Below, one piece after another: positions 1-11,294 of a DNA stretch of 64,000 nucleotides. The notes beneath the pieces are model-generated. The model did not search any database. It was given only the letters and a program-made list of their open reading frames with translations, and was not told the DNA's origin. The position numbers and the translations under genes are program-made. This DNA is from Acanthamoeba sp. SK_2022b (taxonomy: Eukaryota; Discosea; Longamoebia; Acanthamoebidae): contig JANDJZ010000158.1 of the NCBI GenBank assembly GCA_027943245.1, positions 39,759-103,758 of the forward strand. The letters run 5' to 3'. Position 1 is the stretch's first letter. Every line of letters starts with the position of its first letter.

Positions 1-1752
1 GCTATCAACGTCGCCATCAGGTTCGGCACAATGGTTCACGGCTTCGATCTCCGCAATCGGCGAGGTCCACGTGCCGACGCCTGGTGGAGTAAGTACTGCG
101 TCTGCCAAAAAGCTGATGACGGCGAACGCTACGTGCTCTGTTCGGAATGCCAGAATTGGTTTCATCCCAAGTGCGTTGGTCTCGACACCAACAGCATTCC
201 TCGTGGTAGCACTCGCTGGTATTGCCGGAAGCATAGGCGCTCCGGCAAGCTCGAGCTCCTGAAAGCTGAAGCCGAGCCTAAGGAAGATCGTGGACCGCGA
301 GACGGAGCCTGTGGGCAAACAATCACGGCGGGGTCTGCCTCGTCGACGCTGAAGCCTGTCCATCGGCTGTTCAAGGTTCATCAGCGGCATCACAACTTTG
401 CTTTTGTCTTACACGCCTGCTGGGATCTCTCTCTCTCTCTATCTCTCTTTCGCTGGCGCGTGCACGCAGAACTCCAAGAGCGAGATCTGGCTGTGCCATA
501 GAGCAGCCACGACCATGAGCGAGCACGAAGAGGTCGTTGTGAAGATGGTCGAGTCGTGGAAACACGCCAGTGAGGAAGCGCGTATGCTCAGAAAACTTCG
601 CCACGTGCCGCACGTGGCGCAGCTTCTGGAGGTGATCGACTGCACCTTACCCGACAGCACGATATGTTCGGGCCTCGTGATGCCCTACTACCCCCTTTCT
701 GCCGCCGACGATCGTGATCATGGTATGCGACGGTGACGTTCATGTGCACAATTTGTCATTTAAGATTATGCATGTGAATGGGGTGCACCGTACAGGCATC
801 AGTTCAGCGCAGCTGGGGTCAGATCTTACATTTTCACGATACGCACGGCAACTACTCGAGGCACGCGAACACACATCCTCCGTGCCTCAAAGAAGAGAAG
901 CATCAGGATTGGCAACACCTTATTAACTCCACCACGGTTGGCGACACTAACCCAGGCACTGCGTGGTGTACACGAGCGCGGGATCGTTCACCGGGACATC
1001 TCTCATGCCAATGTGGTGTTCACCGCCGGCACCCGAGAGGCTGGAGGAGGAGGAGTGCACGGCACGACCATTCTGCTAGACTTTGACCTGGCGACGGACG
1101 AAGGCGCGGTGCGTGGGACTAGGCAAGATCCCTGGGGAACGAGGGGCTATGTTGCGCCCGAGACGCTCCAGTTCGGCCAGGTCAGCCACAAGAGTGACAT
1201 GTGGAGCGCTGGCGCTCTTCTCGCATTTCAGGTACGGTTAAAATGCCGCTCTCCTACGCTCCCCGCGCCTGCGCGGTGCGTTTGAGTGCACGACAGTTCT
1301 GCACTTATCACTCACCACCACCACCACCACCACCACCACCACCACCACCACCACCACCACCACCACCACCACCACCACCACCACCACCATTGTGTCGGTC
1401 ATCATCGCTGATTGCCACTCCAGATGCTTGGGGTGTGGCCCAAGAGCGATGTGGAGACCCAGACAGTGGCGCGAATGAGCCTCGCCGAAGTCACAGCGTG
1501 GGTGCAGCAGCTGGACCCGACCAGGAGGTACGTGCCTTTGTCGTGTGTTGACGATATATCGACTCTGAGCACCGCCCACCACAAACAAGGTGGTGGAAAT
1601 CGGTTCCGACGCCCTACCTGTCGGAGGGGCGCTGGACGTTGGTGCGAGGCATGCTGAACTTTGATCCGGAGGCTCGCCTCGACGCGACATCTGCTCTCCG
1701 CCAGTTTAACGCCTGCTGGTCTCGTGCCACCACACCCACGCCCCAGCAGTAA
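1..1752 (+). CDS. PHD-finger / CDC7-like protein kinase, 5' partial
   Basis: The first in-frame ATG is at 31, but the frame is open to base 1, so the gene probably starts outside the window. The N-terminal exon carries a PHD-type zinc finger: CVC, then CSEC, WFHPKC and WYCRKH in the correct order. Later exons encode a serine/threonine kinase: a VVVKM lysine strand near 535, an SEEARML helix C near 570, the catalytic HRDISHANV near 990, DFDLA in place of DFG near 1080, and GTRGYVAPE before the C-lobe. The last exon ends in FDPEARLDATSALRQF and stops at 1752. The GTRGYVAPE spacing resembles CDC7-type kinases. PHD fingers usually read histone tails, so a chromatin role is inferred. Introns hold CT-rich tracts and a long CCA repeat. 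Confidence 0.72.
1312..1389 (+). repeat. (CCA)n trinucleotide microsatellite in a kinase intron
   Basis: About 25 near-perfect CCA units lie between the kinase exon ending near 1231 and the exon starting near 1424. The tract gives long proline and valine ORFs that are artefacts. It sits just before the pyrimidine-rich acceptor region. Confidence 0.95.
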
Positions 1753-1779
1753 CGCGGAGACTGTTGCTCGCCTGCGTTG

Positions 1780-2236
1780 ATTTGGGCTGGCAACATCCCC
1801 ATAACCCAATGCCCCTTTGCCCACCAGTGGCGCCCTCCTCACTGCCACCGAGAAGGGTCTCTCTTTGGATACCGTCGTCCCTCTGGGCGGTGATAGCCCC
1901 GACTGGTAGGTAATGATGTGAAACGACACCCGCATCAAGGATCTGAATAGCGCCATCGCCCAACAAGCTCCCTGCCACATGGCCTACAATGAGGGCAACA
2001 ACGTCTCGCTGGCCGAATTCATGTACAACCAAGCAAACAAACTGGTACATGGCCAGATCACGATCATGACGGCGATTCACCAACGGCACCGATTTGGATT
2101 CAGACCAACAACGTGTGCATTCACCACGCCCTCGCCCCACTCTTCCGCTTACCGAGCCTTGCAGGCGGCAGATAGCGTGTACTTTGTGCCGTTGGACGTG
2201 CACAAGTCCTACAACCAACACTCCAAGAAGACTTAA
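1780..2236 (+). pseudogene. Possible gene remnant, unrecognised
   Basis: This stretch between two genes has a plus-strand frame that reads as protein from 1979 to 2236 (starting MAYNEGNNVSLAEF). It is preceded by a related-looking frame near 1828-1905 that runs into stop codons. No convincing intron joins the two. I do not recognise the family. It could be a decayed gene, a misread intron-containing gene, or chance. Confidence 0.25.
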
Positions 2237-2251
2237 CAGTCAATGGTACGG

Positions 2252-3211
2252 CTAATGCCTCTCCTTCTGCTTGTCCTTGACCTGCTCCTCCTCTTGTTGA
2301 GTCTCAGTTTGGCCTTGGTGAGCACCTTGTGCCAGCTGCTCATCATTTGCGAGCTCTGTGGTGGTCACCTGCAATATCACCCAGTTAGCAAGCAAGAGTT
2401 GTTACCACCTCTCAGAAGCTTGTGGCATCCATGGTGGGGCTTTGGAGAGCAAGGATACCTTGACAATGAGCTGTGCAAGGGAGCACAGCTTGGTAAAGGC
2501 TAGAACAGTCAACTTGATTGCCTTGTGAGCGTTAGACATCACCAGCACTCCCATTTGCGCCTCTGTGAGCATGATAACACGGTATATGATAAGCCTACTG
2601 CAGGTGTTGTGGGAAGGGAGCTCGTACGTCCGACCAATGTTGAGGTGGCAGCCACAACGGTCTGCAGCTGCACCTTGATGTCTTCATTGAGGGGGAGGAG
2701 CGGAATCACCTGCCCCAGCATGTGGCACAGAGTATTCTTCCCTCCGAGCACCCAACCAGCAGTCAACTCATGAGACCACTCGGATGGTTACCATCACGAT
2801 TATTGAGCAGGAGAGAACAAATACCAAGTGGCTCACCGCCCTTGTGATCGCTGGCAACCACGCGTTGGGCACAGCATCAAGTCCTTTCTTCAGCGCTTGC
2901 ACAGCAGGCAGGATGTCAAGAAGCACTGAACTCAGCTTTGAGGCCAATCCCTAAATGTGACGAAGAGCAAAGAAAGCGGTCGTGAAAGAACGAAATGAGT
3001 TGTGCGAGGGGGGGGGACAAACGTTGAGTTTGCATTGGACGCTTGGTGGCAGAAGTGGGAGGAGCCGTTCCAAACTGTTGGCGAGGGAGATCAAGTGTGG
3101 ATCGTCCCTGGGGTTTTGCAGTGCTGCCAAGCGGTCAATAGCTTGTTCAACTTGCACCTCGTGTTCCTGTGGCTGCTCCATCGCTTGATTTTGCACTTCG
3201 CAGCTACGCAA
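2252..3211 (-). CDS. Small helical protein of unknown function
   Basis: Five exons can be joined by eye on the minus strand, with GT-AG introns that keep one frame. The start is MRSCEVQNQAMEQ at 3211. Joins fall near 3023/2957, 2849/2778, 2642/2567 and 2434/2342. The C-terminal exon is Gln/Glu-rich and ends KDKQKERH at 2252. The protein looks largely helical, with Leu-rich stretches such as LANSLERLLPLLP and ALKKGLDAVPNAWLP. There is no signal peptide and no recognised domain. It lies back to back with the LRR gene, whose start is only 80 bp away. Its GC content is lower than most genes here. The function is unknown. Confidence 0.5.
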
Positions 3212-3290
3212 GGCAAGCTAGGTGCATTTCTTTCTTTCTGCTGGCTAATTAATTTCCCCTCCGTCAAAACCTCAGCCCTCATTCCCGCGG

Positions 3291-6200
3291 ATGCAAGCTG
3301 ATGAAGTTAGTATTGATTCAAAGGAGCGCCCAATGTACGATTTGGCTTATTTCTTTGGCTCCGTGTTTGGAACGGTACTAACGACGGGAAGCTTTTTTAT
3401 GCAGTCCAACGGCGAGGGACGCCCAGCAAGCTTATCTAACCCCCCAAGAGGTCATAGTCTCATTGCCCAGTGATAACGCGCAATCAACGGACGTTTTTGC
3501 AAGCCTGCTCGCTGCCTTACCGACGTCCCTAACCGCCCTATCCCTTGCCGGCGTACCTACCCCTTCTCAACCTATTTACGCCTCTGGAAGTACAAACAAT
3601 GCAGGGTCGTTTTGTTGTGTGTTGGCAGAATGGACTGGATCACTCCATGTTCGATCCTCTCAGCTCTTTCCTTCAAACACGACCGGCACTCACCGCACTC
3701 GACCTCAGCGGAAACCACTACTGCTTCCTGACCAAGGTCATTGGGATGACGAGAATTAAAGCCACCCTTCAGAAACTTTGCTTGCGTGAGGTACCATAAC
3801 CCTTCCTATCCGCCGGGCATGGATATGCAGGCAGAACTTACAGCTGGGGTTCGCACCTTGTGTTGCTGCAGATCCGTCCTCAACTGCATGTGTCGGATAT
3901 TGTCCGTGCATTGGCAAGAGCACGGAAGAGTTCGTCTCTCACACACCTCGACCTTCGCGAAAACGAGATTACAGGAGACACCCTTTTTTGCTTGGCAAGC
4001 CTGCTTAAGCGGTGCTCCAAACTCCAAGTGCTGCAGCTGAGCGGTCTAGCTGTCTCAAACGAAGTGGCTCCTTTGATGGCCCTCATTCTGAAGACGACCT
4101 CTTTAACGTCCCTTTGTGTCACGGTACCTTTCTCTCTTGTGCACAGTCTCGCCTGCCTTTGCTGACGAATTACACTGGACAGACTGTATCGAGAGAGGAC
4201 GCAACGCGTATAGTGGAGCAAGCAACGACGCTCAAATCACTGGAACTGCGCGGCGAGTGGATAGGATGCGGAGACGCTACATTGCTGGAATGCTTTAGCA
4301 CTGCCCTTTCGGTATGTATCCATTTCTGTATCAGGCACCAGTGACCATCCGCTCATTCGTTTATGTCATTCAGCATCACCAAGTGGCGAAGGTGCAAGAG
4401 GTACTGAAGTTGGGGCTTGCTCTGCAGTTAAACACCTCGCTCACCACCTTAGCCTTGAATGACTCCAAAGTTGAGCGCAAAATTAATCTGGTTCGTTTTG
4501 TCAGTCCTACTGATCAGCACTCAATCACAACACAGCGTAATTAACCAGTGCCCCTCTTTTGTACAGCTGGGATGCAGAGATGGCCTTGTGGCTTCTTTCC
4601 TGACCGTACCCTTGCCAAAAGCTAGATTTATTGACGCTCTCGGTAAGCACCGTATGTTTTTTAATCCGGTTGAGAGTGTTGCTGATCAGTCAGTATAACA
4701 AGGTTTGTCATCAAGTCAGCTCAGCCACATTGTTGATCAATGCAACACCAGATCAGAGTTGGTCATTCAGGCTGAGAGGCTCCCCGATCTGTGGAGCACA
4801 TTCCGGATGATTAACCGCTTTGCGCATCAAGTCACTAAGGTGATGGTGATCACTGGCAACACATTCAACAAATCCTCCGAGGTTTACAACCAAGCCATCT
4901 GTATGTCATCCACCCTCTTATCCTTGTTGGTATACTCACCTCACTCATAAATTATCAAGGGAGGGGGTCGATTATGAAGCCACGGGGTTTGATGGTGTGG
5001 CAGACCCTCGAGAAGCTCAGCATCACAAACAATGCTGGGCTCGCTGCACCTCTTCTTGGCATCATATCACACATGCCCAACCTACAATATCTTGACCTCA
5101 GCAATAATGCTCTGGCAGATGTGAGCTATTTCTACCTGCCAAAGCTCACTCACCTTTGTCTGTCAGGCAACCAAATCCGGCAGCTGCCAGCAAACAATAA
5201 CACAAAATACTCCTACATGTTGCCTGCCCTGACAACCCTTGACCTGAGCAACAACATGATCACATATGTGAGTCCAGCAGCTCTCGAAGGTACCATCTTC
5301 TTTGTGATAGTCAAGGAGAATGTTTTCACTCCCCCAATCCCAGTGGTTACTGACCCACTGGCCTCAGGACTAGAACTTGTTACACTGCACCTTAACAACA
5401 ATCTCATCCAAACTCTGTCAGCTGAGCCATGGTCTAATGGCCTCAGGCATAGTCTCACCCAACTGGATCTTTCATGCAATCTGGTACATTTCTCCCTTCC
5501 TGTTGTGCAAGCCTCACCACTCATAAAAACTTGGTCACGCAGTTCATGTTGGCAAAGGGGAAAGGCCTCCAGCCTGACTGTTTCCGCCCTTTGATCTCTC
5601 TCAAGAGGCTTCTCCTTTGGTACACCACCATATTTGCAATTCTCTTTGAGTCAAGAGCTGTGCCATTAACTGTCTCTTCCCATTCAGCACACATGGAAAG
5701 AAACTCGATAACTTGGGAATTAGTCCCCATTGTACCTATGGCTGTGTGTGCGTTCCCCAATGCAGCCGCACCCCCGTGAGATACCCTCAAGCGAATATCA
5801 AGTACACTGCATCCAACCCTCCCTCAAGATTTGAACTATGCTGACGTTTGTTGGTAATGCACTTATTGGCCAGTCTGTGTGGGCAGCCAGTGCATTATAT
5901 GCCGCCGGGAGAAGAACTCGCAGTCGAGTTAGACATATCCTTAACGCGGATTCGTCTGCAAGCGCTGCGGCGCTGTGGAAGACTGGAGATATTGCACGCA
6001 AGCTATCTCCAACTCCATCAAGTCCAGATTCCCGAAGCAGTGCGCCCTTCTCACCGCCATTTGTGAATCAAGTACATCGCATGTTCTCATGAGATGCTTA
6101 ACACTTTTTTGGGGCCTCGCGTATAGGTGGGGCGAATGCTCCGTGTCCTCGACCTCAGCTACAACCAACTCACCAAGATTACAGGCCGGTGGGATCTTCC

Positions 6201-7095
6201 TGTCCTGGAGATCCTCAACCTGAGCCACAACGGCCTCAAGGCGATCTACCCCGGCGCCTTCTCCTGTCTCGTTCGACTGCACCGACTCTTGCTCAGCCAT
6301 AACGCCATTGGCGACAGCGAGGCCAGGGGATTCCGCCAGCTCTTCGCCACATGCACTGCCCTACAGGAGCTCGACCTCTCGCACAACCGGTTTTCATGGG
6401 TGGGCCGAAAAGTGATGGGCGAAGGACCGGTCAAGTCGCTGCGGAAGCTGGTGCTGGCCAACAACAGGATTACGGCGATTGAGGCCCACATGTGCGAAGG
6501 GCTTGAGCAGCTCACCGATCTCGATCTGAGCAATAACGGCCTTCTGTCGATCGACGCCAGCGCTCTGTTCCAGGTGGAAAGCTCTCTGGAGCGGCTCGAT
6601 CTATCGTTCAACCTACTTGAAGAGCTTCCCGTTGGTAACCCCCCTGCGCACGTGCCCTCGTTGCCACCGTGCACATTCCTCACCTTGATCCTCGCGTGTT
6701 GTTATGCGGGGAATTGTGCAGGCTGGTCCAACATGATGACCAGTCTAAAAACGCTGGACCTGAGCTGGAATCGGTTTGATCGATTTCCTTTTGATGTGCT
6801 AGGAATGGTACGCTAAGTCACGCACCGCACGCGTTTGTGTGCGTTTCGCTTTTGCTGCCCATTGGCTCACAAAGAACAACACGTTGCAGTCAATCTTGAC
6901 GAGACTCCGACTCGAGGGCAACCGTATTCCAACCTCACATATTGGCCTAGCCTTAAGCAGCTGGCGGCATGCGGCAGATTACACGTTCAGCCTCACACCC
7001 CAGCTGGTCCAAGGGAAGCAGATTCACAAAGGCCTTATTGCGTTGTGTCGAGGCAAGACCGAGTACTTGAAGACTTCGGGAGCACTTCAAATGCC
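3291..7095 (+). CDS. Leucine-rich repeat protein, multi-exon
   Basis: Many exons carry LxxLxLxxN-type leucine-rich repeats: LTALDLSGNHY near 3694, LTHLDLRENEI near 3940, LQYLDLSNNAL near 5090, LTTLDLSNNMI near 5240, LRVLDLSYNQL near 6140, LEILNLSHNGL near 6205, LQELDLSHNRF near 6368, LTDLDLSNNGL near 6515 and LKTLDLSWNRF near 6750. LRRs form curved ligand-binding scaffolds. I see no convincing transmembrane helix. The exact first exon is uncertain; the ATG at 3291 is a guess. Sequence before about 5800 is less GC-rich than the rest and contains weaker repeats. The reading frame continues toward the AAA+ exons at 7237 with no clear stop, so both may be one gene. Confidence 0.65.
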
Positions 7096-7236
7096 TTGTG
7101 AGGTCGCTGTGCCCTTGCCTCATATCTCATCGCGTGCGTGTGGTGTCTTGCCACTGACGGTACCTCCTGAGCCTTGATTATCCTTTGATGCGCAGCTTCT
7201 GACGCCCTTCATCTTTATTCACGTGGGTCCAGGACC

Positions 7237-9255
7237 AACCGAACAGCAGCATAGAGGACGCAGTCTTCGACATTTGGAAAGCATCCTGCTACTTGACCTT
7301 CTCGCGCACAATCACATATGTCCTTACCAACAGTAACGGTCGCTTCAACCGCAATGCTAAAGAGTACTTCATCCGCTCGCCATGGGAGAAACATCTCACA
7401 GCAGGCCAGGACACAGCTGGTACCCCTTGCTACGTGTGTGCATGCTCCCTTGCGCATTCCGTAGCTATTTTGCGAACTGGTCCCCTCCTGCTCACCCTTT
7501 CCGTATGTCTTTGAAATGGCCACCATGGCATGGTGGCTGATGCCAGATCCGCTGTGGAAGATGCTCGATGCTGAACTCGCGGACATTGTTGGAATGGACA
7601 AGATCAAGGAGAAGCTCAGGGCTATCGCCTGCGTTCTCAGCGTGCACTACGATCAGCGAACCTCCTCAGGCGATACCCAGCAAGCTCGCAACCCGCCGCA
7701 CAAGATGCATATCCTGCTGCAGGGCAACCCCGGCACCGGCAAGACCACAATTGCGCGCCTGATGGGCAAGATCTTCTTTCACCTGAATATCACCCGTATG
7801 CGCCCGCCCACCCTCTGTGTGCATCACCACTCTCCTGTTGTGTGACTGATTATAAACCGATTGCATGCTGGTGAAGAGCGCGAGAATGTGGTGGAGGTGC
7901 AGGCGCCGCAGCTTGTATCCAGCTATGTGAACGGTACTGCCGAGAAGACCAAGAAGGAGATCGATGCAGCACGCGGCGGAGTGCTCTTCATCGACGAAGC
8001 CTACCGTCTATCGCCAACTGCCGGATCCCAACACGACCACGGCAGAGAGTGTGCCCCCCGCTAGACCGAGTGCTTCCCTTCGTGAACAAACTAAGTCTGC
8101 TTTTTTTGTACCGTGACATACAATCTCCTCATGGCGGTCAGGGCCATTGACACGATCATGGAGCACATGAGCGGCGACAACAGCAACGCGGAAAGCGCGG
8201 CCAACGTGACGTTCATCTTTGCTGGCTACAAATCAGAAATGGCCAAGTTCAAGGTTTCCGCCACCTCTTGCCTTCTGCTCCTGTCGCCGCGGCCCATTGA
8301 AGGTCATGCCGGCACCAAAACGTTTGCATCAGAAAACGAACCCAGGAATGTTCAGCCGCATCGCCTACACCTTTGATCTGCCGGACTACAGCCCCTTGGA
8401 GCTGGCCCTCATCTTCGAAAATTACCTCGATCGGCACGGTTGGTCGATGAGCAAGCCGTCGAGCCGTGCAGAGGAGGATGCGCAAAATGCGAATATTGCC
8501 GAGGTATTCGCGCAGGTGCCCCTTACCATGCGCAAGCATATCAACGGTGCTCCCTCTCTACTTTCTGAACCTTTGTGGTAGCAAGTGTAGGCAGCAAGTG
8601 CTGACTCTCGCTCTCTGTGACGACGCAGGGCGGCTCGTTGGTCATCTCTTTCGTGTGGCGCAAGAATGGCAAGCCCACCGCTGGACAGAGGAAAGGTCCA
8701 TACGCCTTTCTTTGTTCTTACTTCTTACAAAAGCGATACGGACGTGGAGGTGCTAATGTGTAACTATCGACTAGGGCCTGGCATCAGAGAGAGTGCAAAG
8801 GAAAAGGGATGTGTCAGAAATGCGAAAGCGTCACGGATGGTCGGCGGGCGTTTACGCTGGAAGATCTGCAGCAGGGCATGAATGAATGGCTCGAGATGAA
8901 CGAGGCAGACATCGCCGGCGACAGCAAGGAGATAGAAGAGGATGCGCGAGAAGAAAAGGAACGAATGAGAAAAGAAGAGAAGGGCAAGGAGAAGGCATCG
9001 CCGGTGTCCCGCGGCAACACACCGCCCGGCCAATTATTGCGGCGCAAGCGTACCCGAGGCGATGAGCCAGTGTCCCAGCCCTCTTCCTCTTCATCATCGG
9101 TGCTGCACGCTGGCCCTGCCAAGCGACAGAGGGTGGAGGACCAACATGAGGTCCATGGCTTGGGTGACAACCTCGAGCAAAGCAGCACCGAGCAGAGCGA
9201 AGAGGTATCGACCTCGAAGCAGGGGTGGTGGCGGCGCTTCTTACCCTTTTCGTAG
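7237..9255 (+). CDS. CbbX/SpoVK-type AAA+ ATPase
   Basis: This encodes a AAA+ ATPase module. The lead-in is DIVGMDKIKEKLRAI near 7580. The Walker A motif is GNPGTGKTTIARLMG near 7724, Walker B is GGVLFIDEAYRL near 7976, and the sensor-1 strand is VTFIFAGYK near 8206. A lid-like region follows (FSRIAYTFDLPDYSPLEL near 8349). The VLFIDEAY wording and the following GREAID helix match the CbbX/SpoVK family of remodelling ATPases, here without a known substrate. The C-terminal exon (8809-9255) is acidic, then Lys/Arg- and Ser-rich with a possible nuclear signal (RRKRTRG), and ends at a TAG. The first exon reads in phase 0 from an acceptor at 7236 and could be spliced to the upstream LRR exons. Confidence 0.72.
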
Positions 9256-9418
9256 GATGGCGGATGTCATCATCCTTCATAAACATAATGTTGCAGTAGC
9301 ATAATCTGTTCAGTTGGCCCACTGCAGCCAACGTCTTCTCCATGGTGTCTTCTCAACTATGTCAGAAATCTCCTCCGTTCGCTTTAAGGCTGACATGGCA
9401 TTTAAAAAACCAACACGG

Positions 9419-10919
9419 CTACCTCCTGTGGAGGATAAGGTTGGCGTTGGGAACGAGGTCGAGCTCCGCCAGGGTGCGATCGAGGTCAGCAGCGCCATAG
9501 GTCTTGCGCGGGTAGGGCGTCATCAGCTCGAAGCCCGCGTGCCTGGAAGTTTAGGCGCGCCACACAGCATGAGTCGTGTCAACGCCCCCCACGCAAATGT
9601 AATTCGCCAACGCACGTGCGGAGGAAGACAACTACTTACCCGTCAGTCCTATTTCTAGTGATGAAGTCGTGCACCGTCCTCAGGCTGTCGCCACCGGCGA
9701 AGTCGTGCTTGAGCGTGGAACCGTCGGTGAGCCTGCGAGCGCAAAGGGGTCAACCACAGCGCCGATGTGGGGGGATGGCTGCCATCCTGCGTGCGTACCT
9801 GATGGCCAGCGTGGTCTTGGGACCGCCGCCAGCGCCGGGAGCCTGCGAAGGCGTGGCGGTGGAGGTGGTGGTCGACTCTTCCTCATCGCCGAGCGACGGG
9901 TTCTGGAACACCCAGTCCACGACGCTCTCGAGGTCGGTCGTCCCGGTGGCCTCGATGCCCGCAAGGGCGACCCTGCGCGAGAAGCCCATTTCCATCACCG
10001 ACTGCACCACGGCCTCCACGTCCTTGCCGCTCGCCACTGGAGCCGCTGCCGCCGGCGTCGCAGCGGCCGAGGCACCATCGCCGCCGCCCAGTCGATAGCC
10101 CGAGCCGCCAAAGCTCCCGCCAGATGCGCCGTCGGCACTCGACAGGGTGGAGGTGGCGCCGTGGCGCTTGATGAGCTCCTGCAGCCGGTTGGGATCTGCG
10201 CCGCGGAGCTCGTCCACCTTGCGCCCGCCCACGTAGAAGTGGAACGTGGGCATGGCGCTCACCCCGCACTCCTGCGCCACGTCGGGCACCTGGTCCACGT
10301 CCACCTGCCGACGGACGCCAATCCAACTCGGTCAGTCTACATCGAATCACGCAACAAAATAGAGAGAGAGAGAGAGAGAAAAGGCGAGAACGCTATCATC
10401 GTGTAGTGGTTACCTCCAGGAAGCGAACGTTGGGATAGCTGGTGCTGAGCTCGGCATAGATTGGGGCCATCCTCTGCAGCACGCAGGGATTGTGTGAGGC
10501 AGGCCAAGAGGATGAGGAGGCGGGGGAGGAGATACCTGGCACGGTCCGCACCACGTAGCGGAGAAGTCGACGACGACGAGACCGCGTGGGTGGGCGCTGA
10601 GCTCGGCCTTGAACTCCTGCTGGCTTCCTATCGTCTTGACCCGGCCGTGGCCGCCCCCGCTCCGACCGCGTCCGCCGCCAAGACCACCTAGCAGAGCCCC
10701 TAGGTCGAAGGGAAAGCCTCCTCCACCGCCACCACCTCCAGGAGGCCCTCCCGGAGGAGGCCCGTGGCTGCCGCCGCCAGGGGGTCCACCGCCACCTGTA
10801 GATTGCACGCGCCATCAAAGATTAGGAATTCACGAGAGCGCTGATGGGTTTGATTTGTGCTTTTAAATCCATTGCAAATCCACACCTTTCAGATCGTTCA
10901 GACTGCGCACGTTAGACAT
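9419..10919 (-). CDS. Thioredoxin-UBA-UBX domain protein
   Basis: The start ATG is at 10919 and the stop at 9419. All joins used keep frame. A short N-terminus leads into a Gly/Pro-rich linker. A thioredoxin domain follows with VVVDFSATWCGPCQ, an intact WCGPC redox site, and the cis-proline segment SAMPTFHFYVGG, close to TXNL1-type thioredoxins. Next comes a UBA-like helix bundle (VVQSVMEMGFSRRVAL to VVDWVFQN). The last two exons form a UBX domain (IRLTDGSTLKHDF to DLVPNANLILHRR) with TPYPR at the position of the p97-binding FPR loop. UBA domains bind ubiquitin and UBX domains bind p97/Cdc48, so a redox-linked p97 adaptor is inferred. Known Trx-like UBX proteins such as UBXN7 have a UAS fold without this active site. 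Confidence 0.8.
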
Positions 10920-11294
10920 CGCTGCGTGTAAGTTGTGGAAAACTGAAAAAGATCAAAACAAACAAACCACAACTTAGCGAAGCGCCACGTCAGCCTGCGC
11001 TTTTCCGTGATGGGCACCGTTTGCCCGAAGCGCGGACAAGCCTGACGGGCTGATGTGCCACGGCGTGATTAAGCCAGAATTACCGCGTTCAGAACACCCT
11101 TCTCGACCAAGATCAGCTAACGTCCTCGTAAGATGTGGTTGCAGTACGGCGCCTGTGACGCTCTGCGACCTCCACTTCATGTTGAGACAAGGAGGGATCA
11201 AGCGGAATTTCGGCAGAAGGGGCAAGCTTTTAATGTCGACACAAGAGCAAGGTCTGCCGAAGACCGGCAGGAGGAAGGCAGGAGAAGTTTGAAG
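10920..11294. other. Divergent intergenic region, no gene seen
   Basis: This separates the divergently transcribed Trx-UBA-UBX and lipase genes, so it should hold both promoters. I see no clear TATA element. An in-frame upstream ATG at 11133 could extend the lipase N-terminus, but the added residues have no recognisable features. Confidence 0.5.

Noticed and set aside
1238..1690. 150-codon minus ORF with poly-Val
   Set aside because: It is the reverse reading of the CCA microsatellite within an intron of the plus-strand kinase.
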